A stretch of 64,000 nt of DNA from Treponema sp. (GCA_017484285.1 JAFUTH010000005.1:62001-126000), one strand, 5' to 3'; numbered from the stretch's first letter, positions 54,287 through 63,091 are shown. Numbers and translations: made by a program. Notes: generated by a model from the letters alone, not told the origin.

Positions 54287-54365
54287 GCACTGAGTATAGC
54301 AAAAATCAGTCTATGACACGACAGGCAAAATCTGTTAGAATAGGCGAAATTACAAGGAGATTACT

Positions 54366-54896
54366 ATGGAAATCGCATATCAGAAGATGGTCAAAATCCA
54401 TTACACGCTTAAAGATACGGACGGAAATCAGCTCGACTCGTCACTCGGCGGCGAGCCGCTTGAATACATGCACGGAATCGGCTCGCTCATTCCAGGTCTT
54501 GAAAATCAGCTCACGGGTCGCACGGCGGGCGACAAATTCCACGCAGAGATTGAACCCGCGCTTGGCTACGGCGAATATGACGAAAAACTCGTTGCCGAAG
54601 TGCCCCGAAAGCAGTTCGACACGGGCGCGGAAATCACCGTGGGGCAGCAGTTTCAGGCAGACACGGCAACAGGCTCCATGATTGTAAAAGTCACCAAAGT
54701 GAGCGACGACACCATCACAGTAGACGGAAACCACGAACTCGCGGGCAAAACACTTTGCTTCGACGTTGAAGTCGTCGATGTGCGCGAGCCGACCGAAGCC
54801 GAGCTTGAGCCATTCGTAACCGAAGGTGGCTGCGGTGGTTGCTCAGGCTGCGGAAGTTCTGGTGGCTGCGGCGGATGCTCGGGCTGTGGCGAGTAA
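54366..54896 (+). CDS. slyD: SlyD-type FKBP peptidyl-prolyl isomerase
   Basis: 176 residues. FKBP domain interrupted by an IF (insert-in-flap) chaperone domain: VKIHYTLKDTDGNQLDSS, LIPGLENQLTGRTAGDKF, PALGYGEYDE and ELAGKTLCFDVEVVDVRE. The tail is a metal-binding Gly/Cys run with repeats of GGCGGCSGCG. In SlyD proteins such tails bind nickel and other metals; here it is Cys- rather than His-rich. ACAAGGAG precedes the ATG. Monocistronic; kdgK has its own promoter. Confidence 0.95.
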   Translation: MEIAYQKMVKIHYTLKDTDGNQLDSSLGGEPLEYMHGIGSLIPGLENQLTGRTAGDKFHAEIEPALGYGEYDEKLVAEVPRKQFDTGAEITVGQQFQADTATGSMIVKVTKVSDDTITVDGNHELAGKTLCFDVEVVDVREPTEAELEPFVTEGGCGGCSGCGSSGGCGGCSGCGE

Positions 54897-54941
54897 GCGG
54901 GTACAACGCAGGCGCTCAAAAAAACGGCGCTCATTTTCTTG

Positions 54942-54970
54942 TTGCAGATTTTAGCCGTATAGAATATAAT
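54942..54970 (+). promoter_or_regulatory. Promoter of kdgK
   Basis: TTGCAG (54942-54947), 17-base spacer, TATAAT (54965-54970), with a leader of about 47 bases and AGGAG before the ATG. Confidence 0.78.
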
Positions 54971-55023
54971 AAGAGAAATATTTTGCAAAAAAACGGCATT
55001 CGTGCCGCACATAGGAGATTAAA

Positions 55024-56049
55024 ATGGCAAAAGTAGTTACTTTTGGTGAATTGATGCTTCGCATCCAGCCGGCTGATTACTATCGTTTCGTGCAGGTTGA
55101 TTCAATGACAACAACGTTCGGTGGCGGTGAGGCTAATGTTTCTGTCTCGCTCGCTAACTATGGCAACGAATCTTACTTCGTCACAAAACTCCCGACTCAC
55201 GAAATCGGACAGGCTGCCGTGAACTCACTCCGCAAATACGGCGTTCACACAGAATACATCGTTCGTGGCGGTCCGCGCGTTGGTATCTACTACAACGAAA
55301 AGGGCGCTTCTCAGCGTGGCTCAAAATGTGTCTACGACCGCGCAGGCTCTTCAATTCAGCTCGCTAAGCCAGAAGAATTCAACTGGAAAGAAATCCTCAA
55401 AGACGCAAAATGGTTCCACATCACAGGAATCACACCGGCTTTGGGACCGAACATGGTAACTGCTTGTATCGAGGCTTGCAAAACCGCTCGTGAAATGGGC
55501 ATCACTACTTCTTGCGACTTGAACTACCGAGGCAAATTGTGGACAAAAGACGAGGCTCGCAAAGCCATGACAGAAATCTGCAAATACATCGATGTGTGTA
55601 TCTCTAACGAAGACGACGCAAACGATGTGTTCGGAATCAAATCTGAAGGAACTGACACCACAAAGGGAACTTTGAACAACGACGGCTATGTTTCAGTTGC
55701 TCGCCAGCTCAAAGAAAAATTCGGCTTCAAAAAGGTCGCAATCACACTCCGTTCTTCAATCAACGCTAACCGCAACGACTGGCAGGCTCTCCTCTATGTC
55801 GATGACAAAGACTACGCATTCTCAAAGAAATACGAGATGTGGATTGTTGACCGCGTTGGCGGCGGCGACTCATTCGGCGGCGGCTTGATTCACTCACAGC
55901 TCAAAGGAATGAACACTCAGGATTCTATCAACTGGGCAGTCGCGGCATCTTGCTTGAAGCACTCAATCATCGGTGACTACAACATGGTCAGCGAAGACGA
56001 AGTGAACAAACTCGCAGGTGGCGATGGTTCTGGACGCATCCAGCGATAA
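55024..56049 (+). CDS. kdgK: PfkB-family sugar kinase, 2-keto-3-deoxygluconate kinase
   Basis: 341-residue ribokinase-fold enzyme. VVTFGELMLRIQP and the substrate-lid start FGGGEANVSVSLANYG are typical of KdgK; the anion-hole/catalytic motif is RVGGGDSFGGGL with base Asp282 (GGGD in place of the usual GAGD). It would phosphorylate 2-keto-3-deoxygluconate, the product of galacturonate/pectate breakdown, linking to the PL9 lyase at 46.5 kb. Strong promoter and terminator suggest a well-expressed single gene. Another 2-ketogluconate-type substrate is possible. Confidence 0.92.
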   Translation: MAKVVTFGELMLRIQPADYYRFVQVDSMTTTFGGGEANVSVSLANYGNESYFVTKLPTHEIGQAAVNSLRKYGVHTEYIVRGGPRVGIYYNEKGASQRGSKCVYDRAGSSIQLAKPEEFNWKEILKDAKWFHITGITPALGPNMVTACIEACKTAREMGITTSCDLNYRGKLWTKDEARKAMTEICKYIDVCISNEDDANDVFGIKSEGTDTTKGTLNNDGYVSVARQLKEKFGFKKVAITLRSSINANRNDWQALLYVDDKDYAFSKKYEMWIVDRVGGGDSFGGGLIHSQLKGMNTQDSINWAVAASCLKHSIIGDYNMVSEDEVNKLAGGDGSGRIQR

Positions 56050-56104
56050 ATCGCGATTGTCACACGGATTCGGGATTTCTACGAAATCCCTTTAAAATGA
56101 AAAG

Positions 56105-56132
56105 CTCCACTCGTTCGGGTGGAGTTTTTTTT
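56105..56132. terminator. Terminator after kdgK, possibly bidirectional
   Basis: CTCCAC/GTGGAG with an 8-base loop, followed by eight T. A second perfect hairpin GGGATTTC/GAAATCCC (56072-56090) precedes it. It also lies just downstream of the convergent esterase gene. Confidence 0.92.
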
Positions 56133-56145
56133 GTTTTTATGGCGA

Positions 56146-57468
56146 TTACTTGCTCTGCGCAAAGAGCCAGTCGCGGATTCCGTCTATGTTGTATGCGAGG
56201 CTCCAGGTGTACATGTGGCTTCCACCTTTGAACACATTCATGAGGATGTCGGCTTCTTTTTCGAGCATTGTCGCTACATTCGCTTTCATTTCTTCACAGT
56301 CCACTTTCGGATTCCACATTTCTGAGCCACGGGCGACTTTTGAACCTAAGCTTTCCCACAAATCGAGTGCCGCGTTCATGGCGGGATATGCTTTTTCATC
56401 ACCCTCGCACACCAAAATCCACAGTTTTTTGTCTTTCATCGCCGCCATTTCTTCGACATTCCACTGCCCGACAACAAGGAACTGCGCCGCGAACAAATCG
56501 GGGTGCTTGTCGCTCAGCGCGATGTTTGTCATGCAGCCCTGCGACTGACCCGTTCCGTAAATGCGGCTTTCATCGACCGCGTAATTCTGAATGACCGAAT
56601 GAAGCAGATTGTCAACGGCAGTGAGTCCGTTCGTCCAAGCGTAGGCATCGGTCGTGAGCGCACCGAATTCTTTGACGACCGAATACGGATACTGCACGGC
56701 GACCACGATTGCTTCATGCTTTGCCTGCTCGCTCGGACTTGCCCAGATTGTCGCGCCGTTTCCCTGCGTGAGCGTTGCCGTTTCGATTGAAGTGTCCGCG
56801 CTTGCGTCAGGCACGAAGAACACGAGCGGATAGCTCTTCGATTTTTTGTAGTTTTTCGGAAGATACACAAAATACGGAAGCGTGATTCCCGTCTCTTTGT
56901 CGGTGAAATAGTATTTTTTGAAATCCTGCAAGACAAGCTCCGTTGAAGAAGTTGATTTTACTGCCACCTTGCTTGCCGCATAGACCGTGCCGTTCGTCGC
57001 CTTGATGTCAGCGATTTGCGTAACGCTCGCACTCACATCAACGGGAACGCCGTCACCATCAAAACGCGGGCCGTTGTCTGCCTGCACGCCTTCCCCTGTG
57101 CCGTCATTTTTTTCATTTCTCGGCGGACGGGCGGGCATTTTTCCGTCGGTGGCATCCCACTTGTTCACATATTTCAGATGAAGCGTCACGACTTTTCCGT
57201 TTACCTCAACGCTTTCCACCGTGCGAAGAATCGTCTGACCGTTTTCAACGCACTCGACCGCGTACGATTTTTCATTCACGGAATTCGCATCGATTTTCTT
57301 TGCGTAAGTGATAACGACAGCCGAGACCTTTTCGCCGTCACCGAACGATTCCGCAACCGTCGCAACTTTTTTGATTCCCTTTTCGGCGGGAAGTGATTTT
57401 GAAGCGGCAAACAAACCTGTCGCGCAAATCAAACAAAGCCCAATCATTCCGATTTTCTTCATTTTCAT
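56146..57468 (-). CDS. Secreted feruloyl/acetyl-esterase-like serine hydrolase with N-terminal Ig-like domain
   Basis: 440 residues. Signal peptide ending CATGLFA; an N-terminal beta domain (about 30-165, ending near KVAVKSTS) of the type seen in front of family CE1-like esterases; then an alpha/beta-hydrolase with oxyanion region YPLVFFVPDAS, nucleophile Ser309 in GTGQSQGCM and His in GGSHMYTW. It probably removes ester side groups from plant polysaccharides. AAGGAG lies six bases before the ATG. A strong terminator isolates it from the gene upstream. Confidence 0.85.
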   Translation of the reverse strand: MKMKKIGMIGLCLICATGLFAASKSLPAEKGIKKVATVAESFGDGEKVSAVVITYAKKIDANSVNEKSYAVECVENGQTILRTVESVEVNGKVVTLHLKYVNKWDATDGKMPARPPRNEKNDGTGEGVQADNGPRFDGDGVPVDVSASVTQIADIKATNGTVYAASKVAVKSTSSTELVLQDFKKYYFTDKETGITLPYFVYLPKNYKKSKSYPLVFFVPDASADTSIETATLTQGNGATIWASPSEQAKHEAIVVAVQYPYSVVKEFGALTTDAYAWTNGLTAVDNLLHSVIQNYAVDESRIYGTGQSQGCMTNIALSDKHPDLFAAQFLVVGQWNVEEMAAMKDKKLWILVCEGDEKAYPAMNAALDLWESLGSKVARGSEMWNPKVDCEEMKANVATMLEKEADILMNVFKGGSHMYTWSLAYNIDGIRDWLFAQSK

Positions 57469-57483
57469 ACAAATCTCCTTGAT

Positions 57484-57534
57484 AAAAGAAAAAGCCGCAC
57501 GCTCATAAGTAAACTGGACTTATGCCGTGCGGCT
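57484..57534 (-). terminator. Terminator after the aldolase-like gene
   Basis: Two nested stems, GCCGCACG/CGTGCGGC and CATAAGT/ACTTATG with a 7-base loop, followed on the minus strand by TTTTTCTTTT. Located between the aldolase-like gene and the esterase gene. Confidence 0.92.
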
Positions 57535-57606
57535 GCTCGCTATGATTTAAATGTAATGCGATGAATCAGAAAAATCAAGAAAGATTCTGATAAACTTGTG
57601 TTATAT

Positions 57607-58581
57607 TTATTCCTGGCTTGTGACTTCTTTGTAGAATTCGCAGAAATCAGTGCGCTTGTCTTTGGTGAACTGAATTGCGGTGCGCGGGTGCTGATTCAAA
57701 ACGCCAGTCATGAGGTACTGCAAATCGTAGCCCCACACAACGCCGTTCGCTTTCATCGGGTTCATGTGCTCTTCGATGAATTTGAGGACTGGGAAAAGCT
57801 TGTACTTCGGATTTCGCAAGAAGCCAAGCAAAAGTTCCATTGCGCAGTTGCCGGCTCCGCGCCCCATTGCAGAATAAGTTGCATCGAGGAAATCAACGCC
57901 GTCGCCAACCGCTTCGATGGTGTTCGCAAAGGCGAGCTTTTGATTGTCGTGCGCGTGGATTCCGAGTTTTTTGCCATATTTTTCGGCAAATTCGCCGTAC
58001 AAATCAGCGATTCGGGCAATCTGCTCTGGGTAGAGTGCGCCGTAGCTGTCTACAATGTAAATCATGTCGACCGGTGACTTTCCGAGCAAATCAAGCGCGA
58101 CTTTGATGTCTGATTCCTGAGAATTTGAAATCGCCATGATGTTGCAGCTGACTTCGTAGCCCTTCTTTTTTGCATCTTCAATCATATCGATTGCGCCTGG
58201 CATCTGGTGAAGGTACGTTGCCACCCGAATCAAATCGACTGGGCTGTTTGCCTTTTCTTGAATGTCTTGTTTGTAGTTACAGCGACCGACATCAGCCATA
58301 ATCGCGAGTTTGAGGTCAGTGTCATTTTCGCCCACGATTGAGCGGATAAAATCATCGCTTGAGAATTTGCATGGTCCGAATTTTGACTCATCGAACATTT
58401 CTTTGTCGGCGCGGTAGCCGAATTCCATATAATCAACGCCTGCCTTAATGTTGGCTTCGTAGAGTGCCTTTTCAAATCCTTCCGGAAAGTAAAAATCATT
58501 GACCAATCCGCCGTCACGCAATGTGGCATCAACGACTTTGATGCTCGGTCTGAAATCCATCAACTTTGAAAGTTCTTTCAT
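57607..58581 (-). CDS. DRE-TIM metallolyase (aldolase catalytic domain protein)
   Basis: 324 residues. The diagnostic motif VVDATLRDGGL (residues 16-26) and the metal site GIHAHDN place it in the HMG-CoA lyase / 4-hydroxy-2-oxovalerate aldolase / isopropylmalate synthase superfamily. Substrate not assignable; the length and C-terminus fit stand-alone aldolases often found in anaerobes. ACAGGAGA precedes the ATG. Single gene with its own terminator. Confidence 0.88.
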   Translation of the reverse strand: MKELSKLMDFRPSIKVVDATLRDGGLVNDFYFPEGFEKALYEANIKAGVDYMEFGYRADKEMFDESKFGPCKFSSDDFIRSIVGENDTDLKLAIMADVGRCNYKQDIQEKANSPVDLIRVATYLHQMPGAIDMIEDAKKKGYEVSCNIMAISNSQESDIKVALDLLGKSPVDMIYIVDSYGALYPEQIARIADLYGEFAEKYGKKLGIHAHDNQKLAFANTIEAVGDGVDFLDATYSAMGRGAGNCAMELLLGFLRNPKYKLFPVLKFIEEHMNPMKANGVVWGYDLQYLMTGVLNQHPRTAIQFTKDKRTDFCEFYKEVTSQE

Positions 58582-58639
58582 GTGTGTCTCCTGTTACTTT
58601 CAATAGTATCAAAAATCAGAAGATTGGGAAATAGCCACA

Positions 58640-58668
58640 TTGCGTATAACCATTTTTCTCGTTATTAT
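58640..58668 (+). promoter_or_regulatory. Leaderless promoter of the DMT transporter
   Basis: TTGCGT (58640-58645), 17-base spacer, TATTAT (58663-58668), seven bases, ATG at 58676; no ribosome site. Confidence 0.72.
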
Positions 58669-58675
58669 CTTCATC

Positions 58676-59566
58676 ATGTCGCAAAAATCGATTTCGTTCT
58701 TTTCTTCTATTGGGCTTCTGCTTGCCGCCGCGATTTGGGGATTCGCGTTCGTCGTCGTAAAAGACAGCTTGGAATACATCGGCGCCGTGTGGATGCTCGC
58801 CTTCCGTTTTACGATTGCCGCGCTCGCACTCGCGCTCTTGTACTGCAAAAAACTCAAAACCCTCACCCGTCGCGCTTGGATTCACGGGGGATTGCTCGGA
58901 TTGTACCTTTTTCTTGCCTATCTCGTGCAAACAATCGGCTGCGACTACACCACCGCTGGAAAGAACGCCTTTCTCACCACGATTTATGTGTTTTTCATTC
59001 CGCTCTTTTTGTGGATTTTGACAAAACGACGCCCCGCCTGGTACATTTTTCTCTGCGCACTCATGTCAATCACGGGAATCGGCTTGCTCGCGCTCGGCAC
59101 GGGGGACAGCGGCTCGGTGAACCTCGGCGACATTCTCACGCTTTTGTGCGGCATTTTCTACGCCGTTCACATCATCTTCACCGAAAAATACGACCAGGAG
59201 CATGACCCGATTTTGCTCACCGTGCTTCAGTTTGTGTTCGCCGCGCTCTTCTCATGGATTTCCGCCCCGATTATGGACGGCGCGTTTCCGCTAGAGCAAA
59301 TCCAAAACCCGCGCGTGCTACTTTCGATGGCATACCTCGGCATTTTTTCAACTATGATTGCGTTCGTTTTGCAAAATGTCGGCTTAAAATACGTGCCCTC
59401 TGCGCTCGCCTCACTGTTGCTTTCGTTTGAAAGTGTGTTCGGCGTTTTGTTCAGCACGATTATTCTCGGCGAAAAAATCACGCTCCGTATGGGAATTGGC
59501 TGCGCGCTCATCTTTTCGGCGGTCGTACTCGCGCAGACTCTGCCAGAACTGATGAAGAAACGCTAA
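58676..59566 (+). CDS. DMT-superfamily EamA-type transporter
   Basis: 296 residues, ten predicted hydrophobic helices in two EamA repeats. The first opens with GLLLAAAIWGFAFVVVK and contains GLYLFLAYLVQTIGCDYTTA; the second has LCGIFYAVHIIFTEKY and ends LLSFESVFGVLFSTIILGE. Likely an exporter of metabolites or amino acids; substrate unknown. Start at 58676 as set by the promoter. The final four bases overlap the convergent radical SAM gene. Confidence 0.92.
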   Translation: MSQKSISFFSSIGLLLAAAIWGFAFVVVKDSLEYIGAVWMLAFRFTIAALALALLYCKKLKTLTRRAWIHGGLLGLYLFLAYLVQTIGCDYTTAGKNAFLTTIYVFFIPLFLWILTKRRPAWYIFLCALMSITGIGLLALGTGDSGSVNLGDILTLLCGIFYAVHIIFTEKYDQEHDPILLTVLQFVFAALFSWISAPIMDGAFPLEQIQNPRVLLSMAYLGIFSTMIAFVLQNVGLKYVPSALASLLLSFESVFGVLFSTIILGEKITLRMGIGCALIFSAVVLAQTLPELMKKR

Positions 59567-60717
59567 TTCGTAAGCAATTCTAAATTACAGCGCGCTGGCT
59601 CGGAATGCGCGTCAGTGTGCAAGTGCAAGCCGTTTCCGAGACAGTTTTTCCACTGCTTGCAATTCGCGCACTTTCCGACTTTCGCCCACTCACGATTCCG
59701 CATATTCTGATAGCGCGTGTTCCAAAGCCGCATGAATTCAAAATTCTCGCTGTAAATGTTCCCCTGAATAAAATCTTTTGCCCGCACGGAAAGGCACGCC
59801 GAAACCGAGCCGTCACACATCACGCTTCCGACCGTTATGCCGCCACGACAGAAGAAAAAGAAATCGCGCACTTTGAGTTCATACGCGCCGAGATAGCCTT
59901 CGCACGAGTAATTGAGGTGAATCGACTTCCCTTCCGCCGTTTTGTATTCGCGCGTTTCGGCGATAAAATCCATGAGAGCGCGATATTCTTCGGTTGAAAG
60001 CGCAAGGTCGTTCTGAGCGGCACGACCTTCTGGAAAAATTGAAAAAATCCGCCAGTGCAAAACACCCTTTTCAATCAGAAAATCCCGCAATTCGCGCAAA
60101 ATGCCAAGATTTCCGCGGTGCACGCAAGTAATCACATCGAACACAAGCCGACCAGGAAACTGCTTTTGAAAATCTACGCTCATCTGAATCGCATTCACCA
60201 CCTTTTCAAACGAGTGCGGATGCTGCCGTAAATGATTGTGCTCTTTTTCAAACCCGTCAATGCTAAAACTGATTGAAGACATGCCGCTGTTCAAAAGCGA
60301 AACGAATCGCTCCGGTGCCATCATGAGCGCGTTAGTCACAATTCCCCAACGAAAGCCGCGCTTTTTGATTTCACGACCCGCTTCTTCCAAATCAGCGCGT
60401 AAAAGCGGCTCTCCGCCCGTAATGCAGACCGTGAGTTTTTGATACGGATTGTGCGTCTTAACGTCGTCAAGCACGCGCACAAAATCCGCGACCGGCATAT
60501 CGGGAACACCGCTCGTAGCCAGACAATCGCTCCCACAATGAAGACAGTGCAAATTGCACCGAAGCGTGCATTCCCAAAAAAGATAGTGTAGCTCGTGTTT
60601 TTTGATTTCGCCCGCCCGCCATCGGTTGAAGATTTTTTGCTTTATGGCGAGCGAGAGCGGCAACCGCGCAGGATTAGTCAGCATTTTATTTATGTTCCAA
60701 AGAGTTTGAGTCATCAC
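59563..60717 (-). CDS. Radical SAM/SPASM enzyme of the rSAM/lipoprotein system
   Basis: 384 residues. The [4Fe-4S] motif is Cys54-x3-Cys58-x2-Cys61 inside HELHYLFWECTLRCNLHCLH, a context I recognise from the enzyme paired with a small lipoprotein. The barrel shows CITGGEPLL and SFSIDGFEKEHN. The C-terminal SPASM region has CRGGITVGSVMCDGSVSAC and CANCKQWKNC for auxiliary clusters, as in peptide-modifying enzymes. Its start overlaps the lipoprotein gene by 32 bases. Likely role: post-translational modification of the lipoprotein; the chemistry is not known. The ribosome site is weak and a start at 60684 is possible. Confidence 0.9.
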   Translation of the reverse strand: MMTQTLWNINKMLTNPARLPLSLAIKQKIFNRWRAGEIKKHELHYLFWECTLRCNLHCLHCGSDCLATSGVPDMPVADFVRVLDDVKTHNPYQKLTVCITGGEPLLRADLEEAGREIKKRGFRWGIVTNALMMAPERFVSLLNSGMSSISFSIDGFEKEHNHLRQHPHSFEKVVNAIQMSVDFQKQFPGRLVFDVITCVHRGNLGILRELRDFLIEKGVLHWRIFSIFPEGRAAQNDLALSTEEYRALMDFIAETREYKTAEGKSIHLNYSCEGYLGAYELKVRDFFFFCRGGITVGSVMCDGSVSACLSVRAKDFIQGNIYSENFEFMRLWNTRYQNMRNREWAKVGKCANCKQWKNCLGNGLHLHTDAHSEPARCNLELLTN

Positions 60718-61159
60718 GCTCTAGTGTAATATCTTGATTTTCAAGTCGCTCGCTGTTTTTCCAAGAAATTGTTTTTTCCTGTGCCTTGAATAAACCGTTC
60801 TCACTTCCATCGCCGTCCTCAAATCGGAACGTGTATGTTCCTTCTTTGTACAAATCGATGTGAAATTTTCCCCTGTCGTTCGTTATAGAAACAAGCCCGC
60901 TTTCATCAGCCGAATAAACAGTATTTTCAGAGTCGGCATAGATTTTTACGTTTGCCAGCGGTGTCGCCGTTCCGTCGCCATTTGAATCGCCCGTTACCGT
61001 ACCAGAAATGTAGCCCCAATTCGGCGGCATTCCGTAGGCGGCAACTCCTTCGGTGACGAAAATTCCCAAGCCCTCGTCGCAGGAATATAGGAACGGAAGC
61101 CCGAAGAGTGAACAAAGAAATCCCAAAAATCTGTTGAAAACTGATTTTACGAAGCGCAT
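60686..61159 (-). CDS. Lipoprotein partner of the radical SAM enzyme
   Basis: 157 residues, anchor Cys27 in FLYSC. The mature protein has YGMPPNWGYISGTVTG, a carboxypeptidase-regulatory-like beta domain with acidic calcium-type loops (GDSNGDGTATPL), then GTYTFRFEDGDGSENGLFK and DITLERD. It is homologous to the lipoprotein at 31.65 kb. It overlaps the radical SAM gene, so the two are translated together and the protein is the probable substrate or partner. The family corresponds, from memory, to the putative lipoprotein of rSAM/lipoprotein systems. Confidence 0.85.
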   Translation of the reverse strand: MRFVKSVFNRFLGFLCSLFGLPFLYSCDEGLGIFVTEGVAAYGMPPNWGYISGTVTGDSNGDGTATPLANVKIYADSENTVYSADESGLVSITNDRGKFHIDLYKEGTYTFRFEDGDGSENGLFKAQEKTISWKNSERLENQDITLERDDSNSLEHK

Positions 61160-61281
61160 TTTCTATATTTTTAGAATACAACGAGATTAAGGGTATGTAA
61201 AGAAAAAAAGCGAAGAAAGACACAGAAGGGCGTTCCCCTTCAGACGGTGCGCTGCATATTTAGGCTTGAATTTTCCAATTT

Positions 61282-61761
61282 TCAACTCAATAACATGCTC
61301 ATTTCCGATATATGCGAAGCCTTTTCCCATTTCCAACCTTTTGCGATTGTTTCCTGCGCATAATACAAAACCGCATCATCATCCAAGCCCTTGTTCAGAA
61401 GCCGAAGAACATGTCCCCACGGCAAAAGTGCGACAAATTGTCGCAGTTTAAATCACTGTTGCAAAAATCGCTCCTAGAACTTTTTCATATCCCATAGTTG
61501 ACGCGGAGAAACGCCCATATTGAGATAACGTTTTTTCAAGTCATTCGACAATTGAAAAACAACACCACTACCGTGAGAACTTTCCAACTTCTTTTCGTGC
61601 AAAATAGAGCTGATTTCATAATATGCCGAAGTTGTTGCCGTGTTCACCTGTCGAACGACAGACACGCGGGCATTATCAATGACGGTGATTGTGTGGGTGA
61701 GAAGGTCGGTGTAATCTGCTTGCGCAAGTGCTATATTCTTATTTTGCATTAAGTCGTTCAT
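61282..61761 (-). pseudogene. Decayed YhcG/DUF1016-type nuclease gene
   Basis: The frame opens with MNDLMQNKNIALAQADYTDL and matches the DUF1016 N-terminal domain through YLNMGVSPRQLWDMKKF, then hits TAG. The same frame continues ERFLQQ, TGA, then FKLRQFVALLPWGHVLRLL and DDDAVLYYAQETIAKGW, all conserved in the family, before ending at TGA (61282-61284). Two in-frame stops and absence of the C-terminal PDDEXK nuclease domain mark it as a pseudogene. It follows the SIR2-like remnant by three bases. Confidence 0.85.
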
Positions 61762-61764
61762 TGT

Positions 61765-62468
61765 TTATTTTCTCGTATTTTCAAAAAGTGTGTTGTTGAA
61801 AAATAGTTTTATCTCATCCCAAGACATTCCTTCATGCAATTTTGGAGAAGTATCAATAAATTCTGCGAATTCATTTTGTTTCCGTAGAGTCTCACATGTA
61901 TTTCTTGGGAAACGAGAAAGACTTGATGTGTAAAAACTTTCTTCAAAATTTGAATGAAAAGAAAAAATAAATTCTTCCCATGCGGATTGTAATTCCTCCA
62001 GAAAATTTTTTGCTTTTAAATCTATTACTTCAAACTGTTCTAACGGCTTATCTTTTGTACTCTGCGATATGCTTGGGTTAGCAATGAATCCCAATTGAAA
62101 GTTGCAAGACAATCTTTTGATGTTAAGGAAAGTAACAGTAAGTCATAAACAGTTGGCTCATCGGAGATTCGCATGTTAAAAAAATATTCTTCAATTGCGA
62201 CTTCTAATTCTTGCCGTAAATCAAAAAGCTCTTCTTTTCCATACAAGTCGGAATAAACTTCTTCAAGATTATCAGAAACAGGCTCATAATTATATTCAAT
62301 GAAAAGTTTATCAAAACCGAGTTGTTTTATAAAACCTTTCATTGCAGAAATTCGTTTGCCGTTTTTATCATATCCGCTTGGCAATGCTGCACAAGATGCA
62401 CCTGCACCAAGAAGAACGACATGGCGGAAAGATGTGTCTATTTTATTATTTTTTTCTAAATTCATCAT
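61765..62468 (-). pseudogene. Decayed SIR2-like NADase/defence gene
   Basis: The first frame (from 62468) has HVVLLGAGASCAALPSG, the NAD-binding start of SIR2-like proteins, and LATFNWDSLLTQAYRRV, then stops at TAG. A second frame continues with PLEQFEVIDLKAKNFLEEL, SFYTSSLSRFPRNTCE and MSWDEIKLFF, which by memory of the family belongs to its C-terminus. The central part with the catalytic His and zinc cysteines is missing. Interpreted as one gene with an internal deletion plus frame change. Confidence 0.7.
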
Positions 62469-62482
62469 TTACAATTCCAGCG

Positions 62483-63091
62483 TTAAGGCAAAAGTGTTGA
62501 AATTTGTTGAATAATACCAGATGCAACTAGATTGCCTGTAACATTGAAACACAATTCCTTTATTCCTTGTAAGAGTGTAACTATCTTATTTGTATCTTTC
62601 TTCGTAATTGCGATTTTTATTTCTTCTATATCATCTACAAGCTTTTGTCGGGCTTCAGTTGATAATCCTGTATTTTCTACATTCTGAGAAATCATTTTTA
62701 TCAAAGATTCAGTAGCAGAATAATCTAAGTTCTTATTTATAGTCTGACTAGAATCAATCATTGTTCCTAAATTAATATTGCTATTATTTGCATTTATTAT
62801 TGTTTGTTGATTGTTTGAATCTTTCTTAGCAAAATAATCTAAATCTTTTGAAAAATCTATCTGGTAATGAGCTGGAATGTCATGAGTTTTTGGATATAAA
62901 TTAGGATTTACCACAAGAAGTTTTTCATTGTTCATTTTTCTTATAATAATATCTTTCGCTTCAATTTTTATATTCACATTATCAGAGAGTATTTTACTTG
63001 GTGTAAATAAAATAGAAATATCTTCTATTACGGCTCCATTTTGCTTTTTTATATCAGCTTTTTCTTGTGGATATCTTGAAAATACATTCAT
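62483..63091 (-). CDS. Unknown protein with NSNINLG linker, coupled to the HEPN gene
   Basis: 202 residues, unrecognised. The N-terminal half (about 1-95) is mixed alpha/beta; a polar Asn/Ser-rich linker with IINANNSNINLGTMIDSSQ follows; the C-terminal 75 residues are helical (LSTEARQKLVDDIEEIK, LLQGIKELCFNVTGNLVA). Similar linkers and helical tails occur in phage-defence accessory proteins. Its ATG overlaps the TGA of the HEPN gene (ATGA). Strongly AT-rich. Function unknown. Confidence 0.75.
   Translation of the reverse strand: MNVFSRYPQEKADIKKQNGAVIEDISILFTPSKILSDNVNIKIEAKDIIIRKMNNEKLLVVNPNLYPKTHDIPAHYQIDFSKDLDYFAKKDSNNQQTIINANNSNINLGTMIDSSQTINKNLDYSATESLIKMISQNVENTGLSTEARQKLVDDIEEIKIAITKKDTNKIVTLLQGIKELCFNVTGNLVASGIIQQISTLLP

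Noticed and set aside
54897..54945. GGCGCTC repeats after slyD considered as a terminator
   Set aside because: The copies are direct, not inverted, repeats and form no stable stem.
61440..61500. TAG and TGA in the DUF1016 frame considered as recoding (selenocysteine or pyrrolysine)
   Set aside because: Two different stops occur close together at positions with no expected special residue, and the nuclease domain is missing anyway; decay is simpler.
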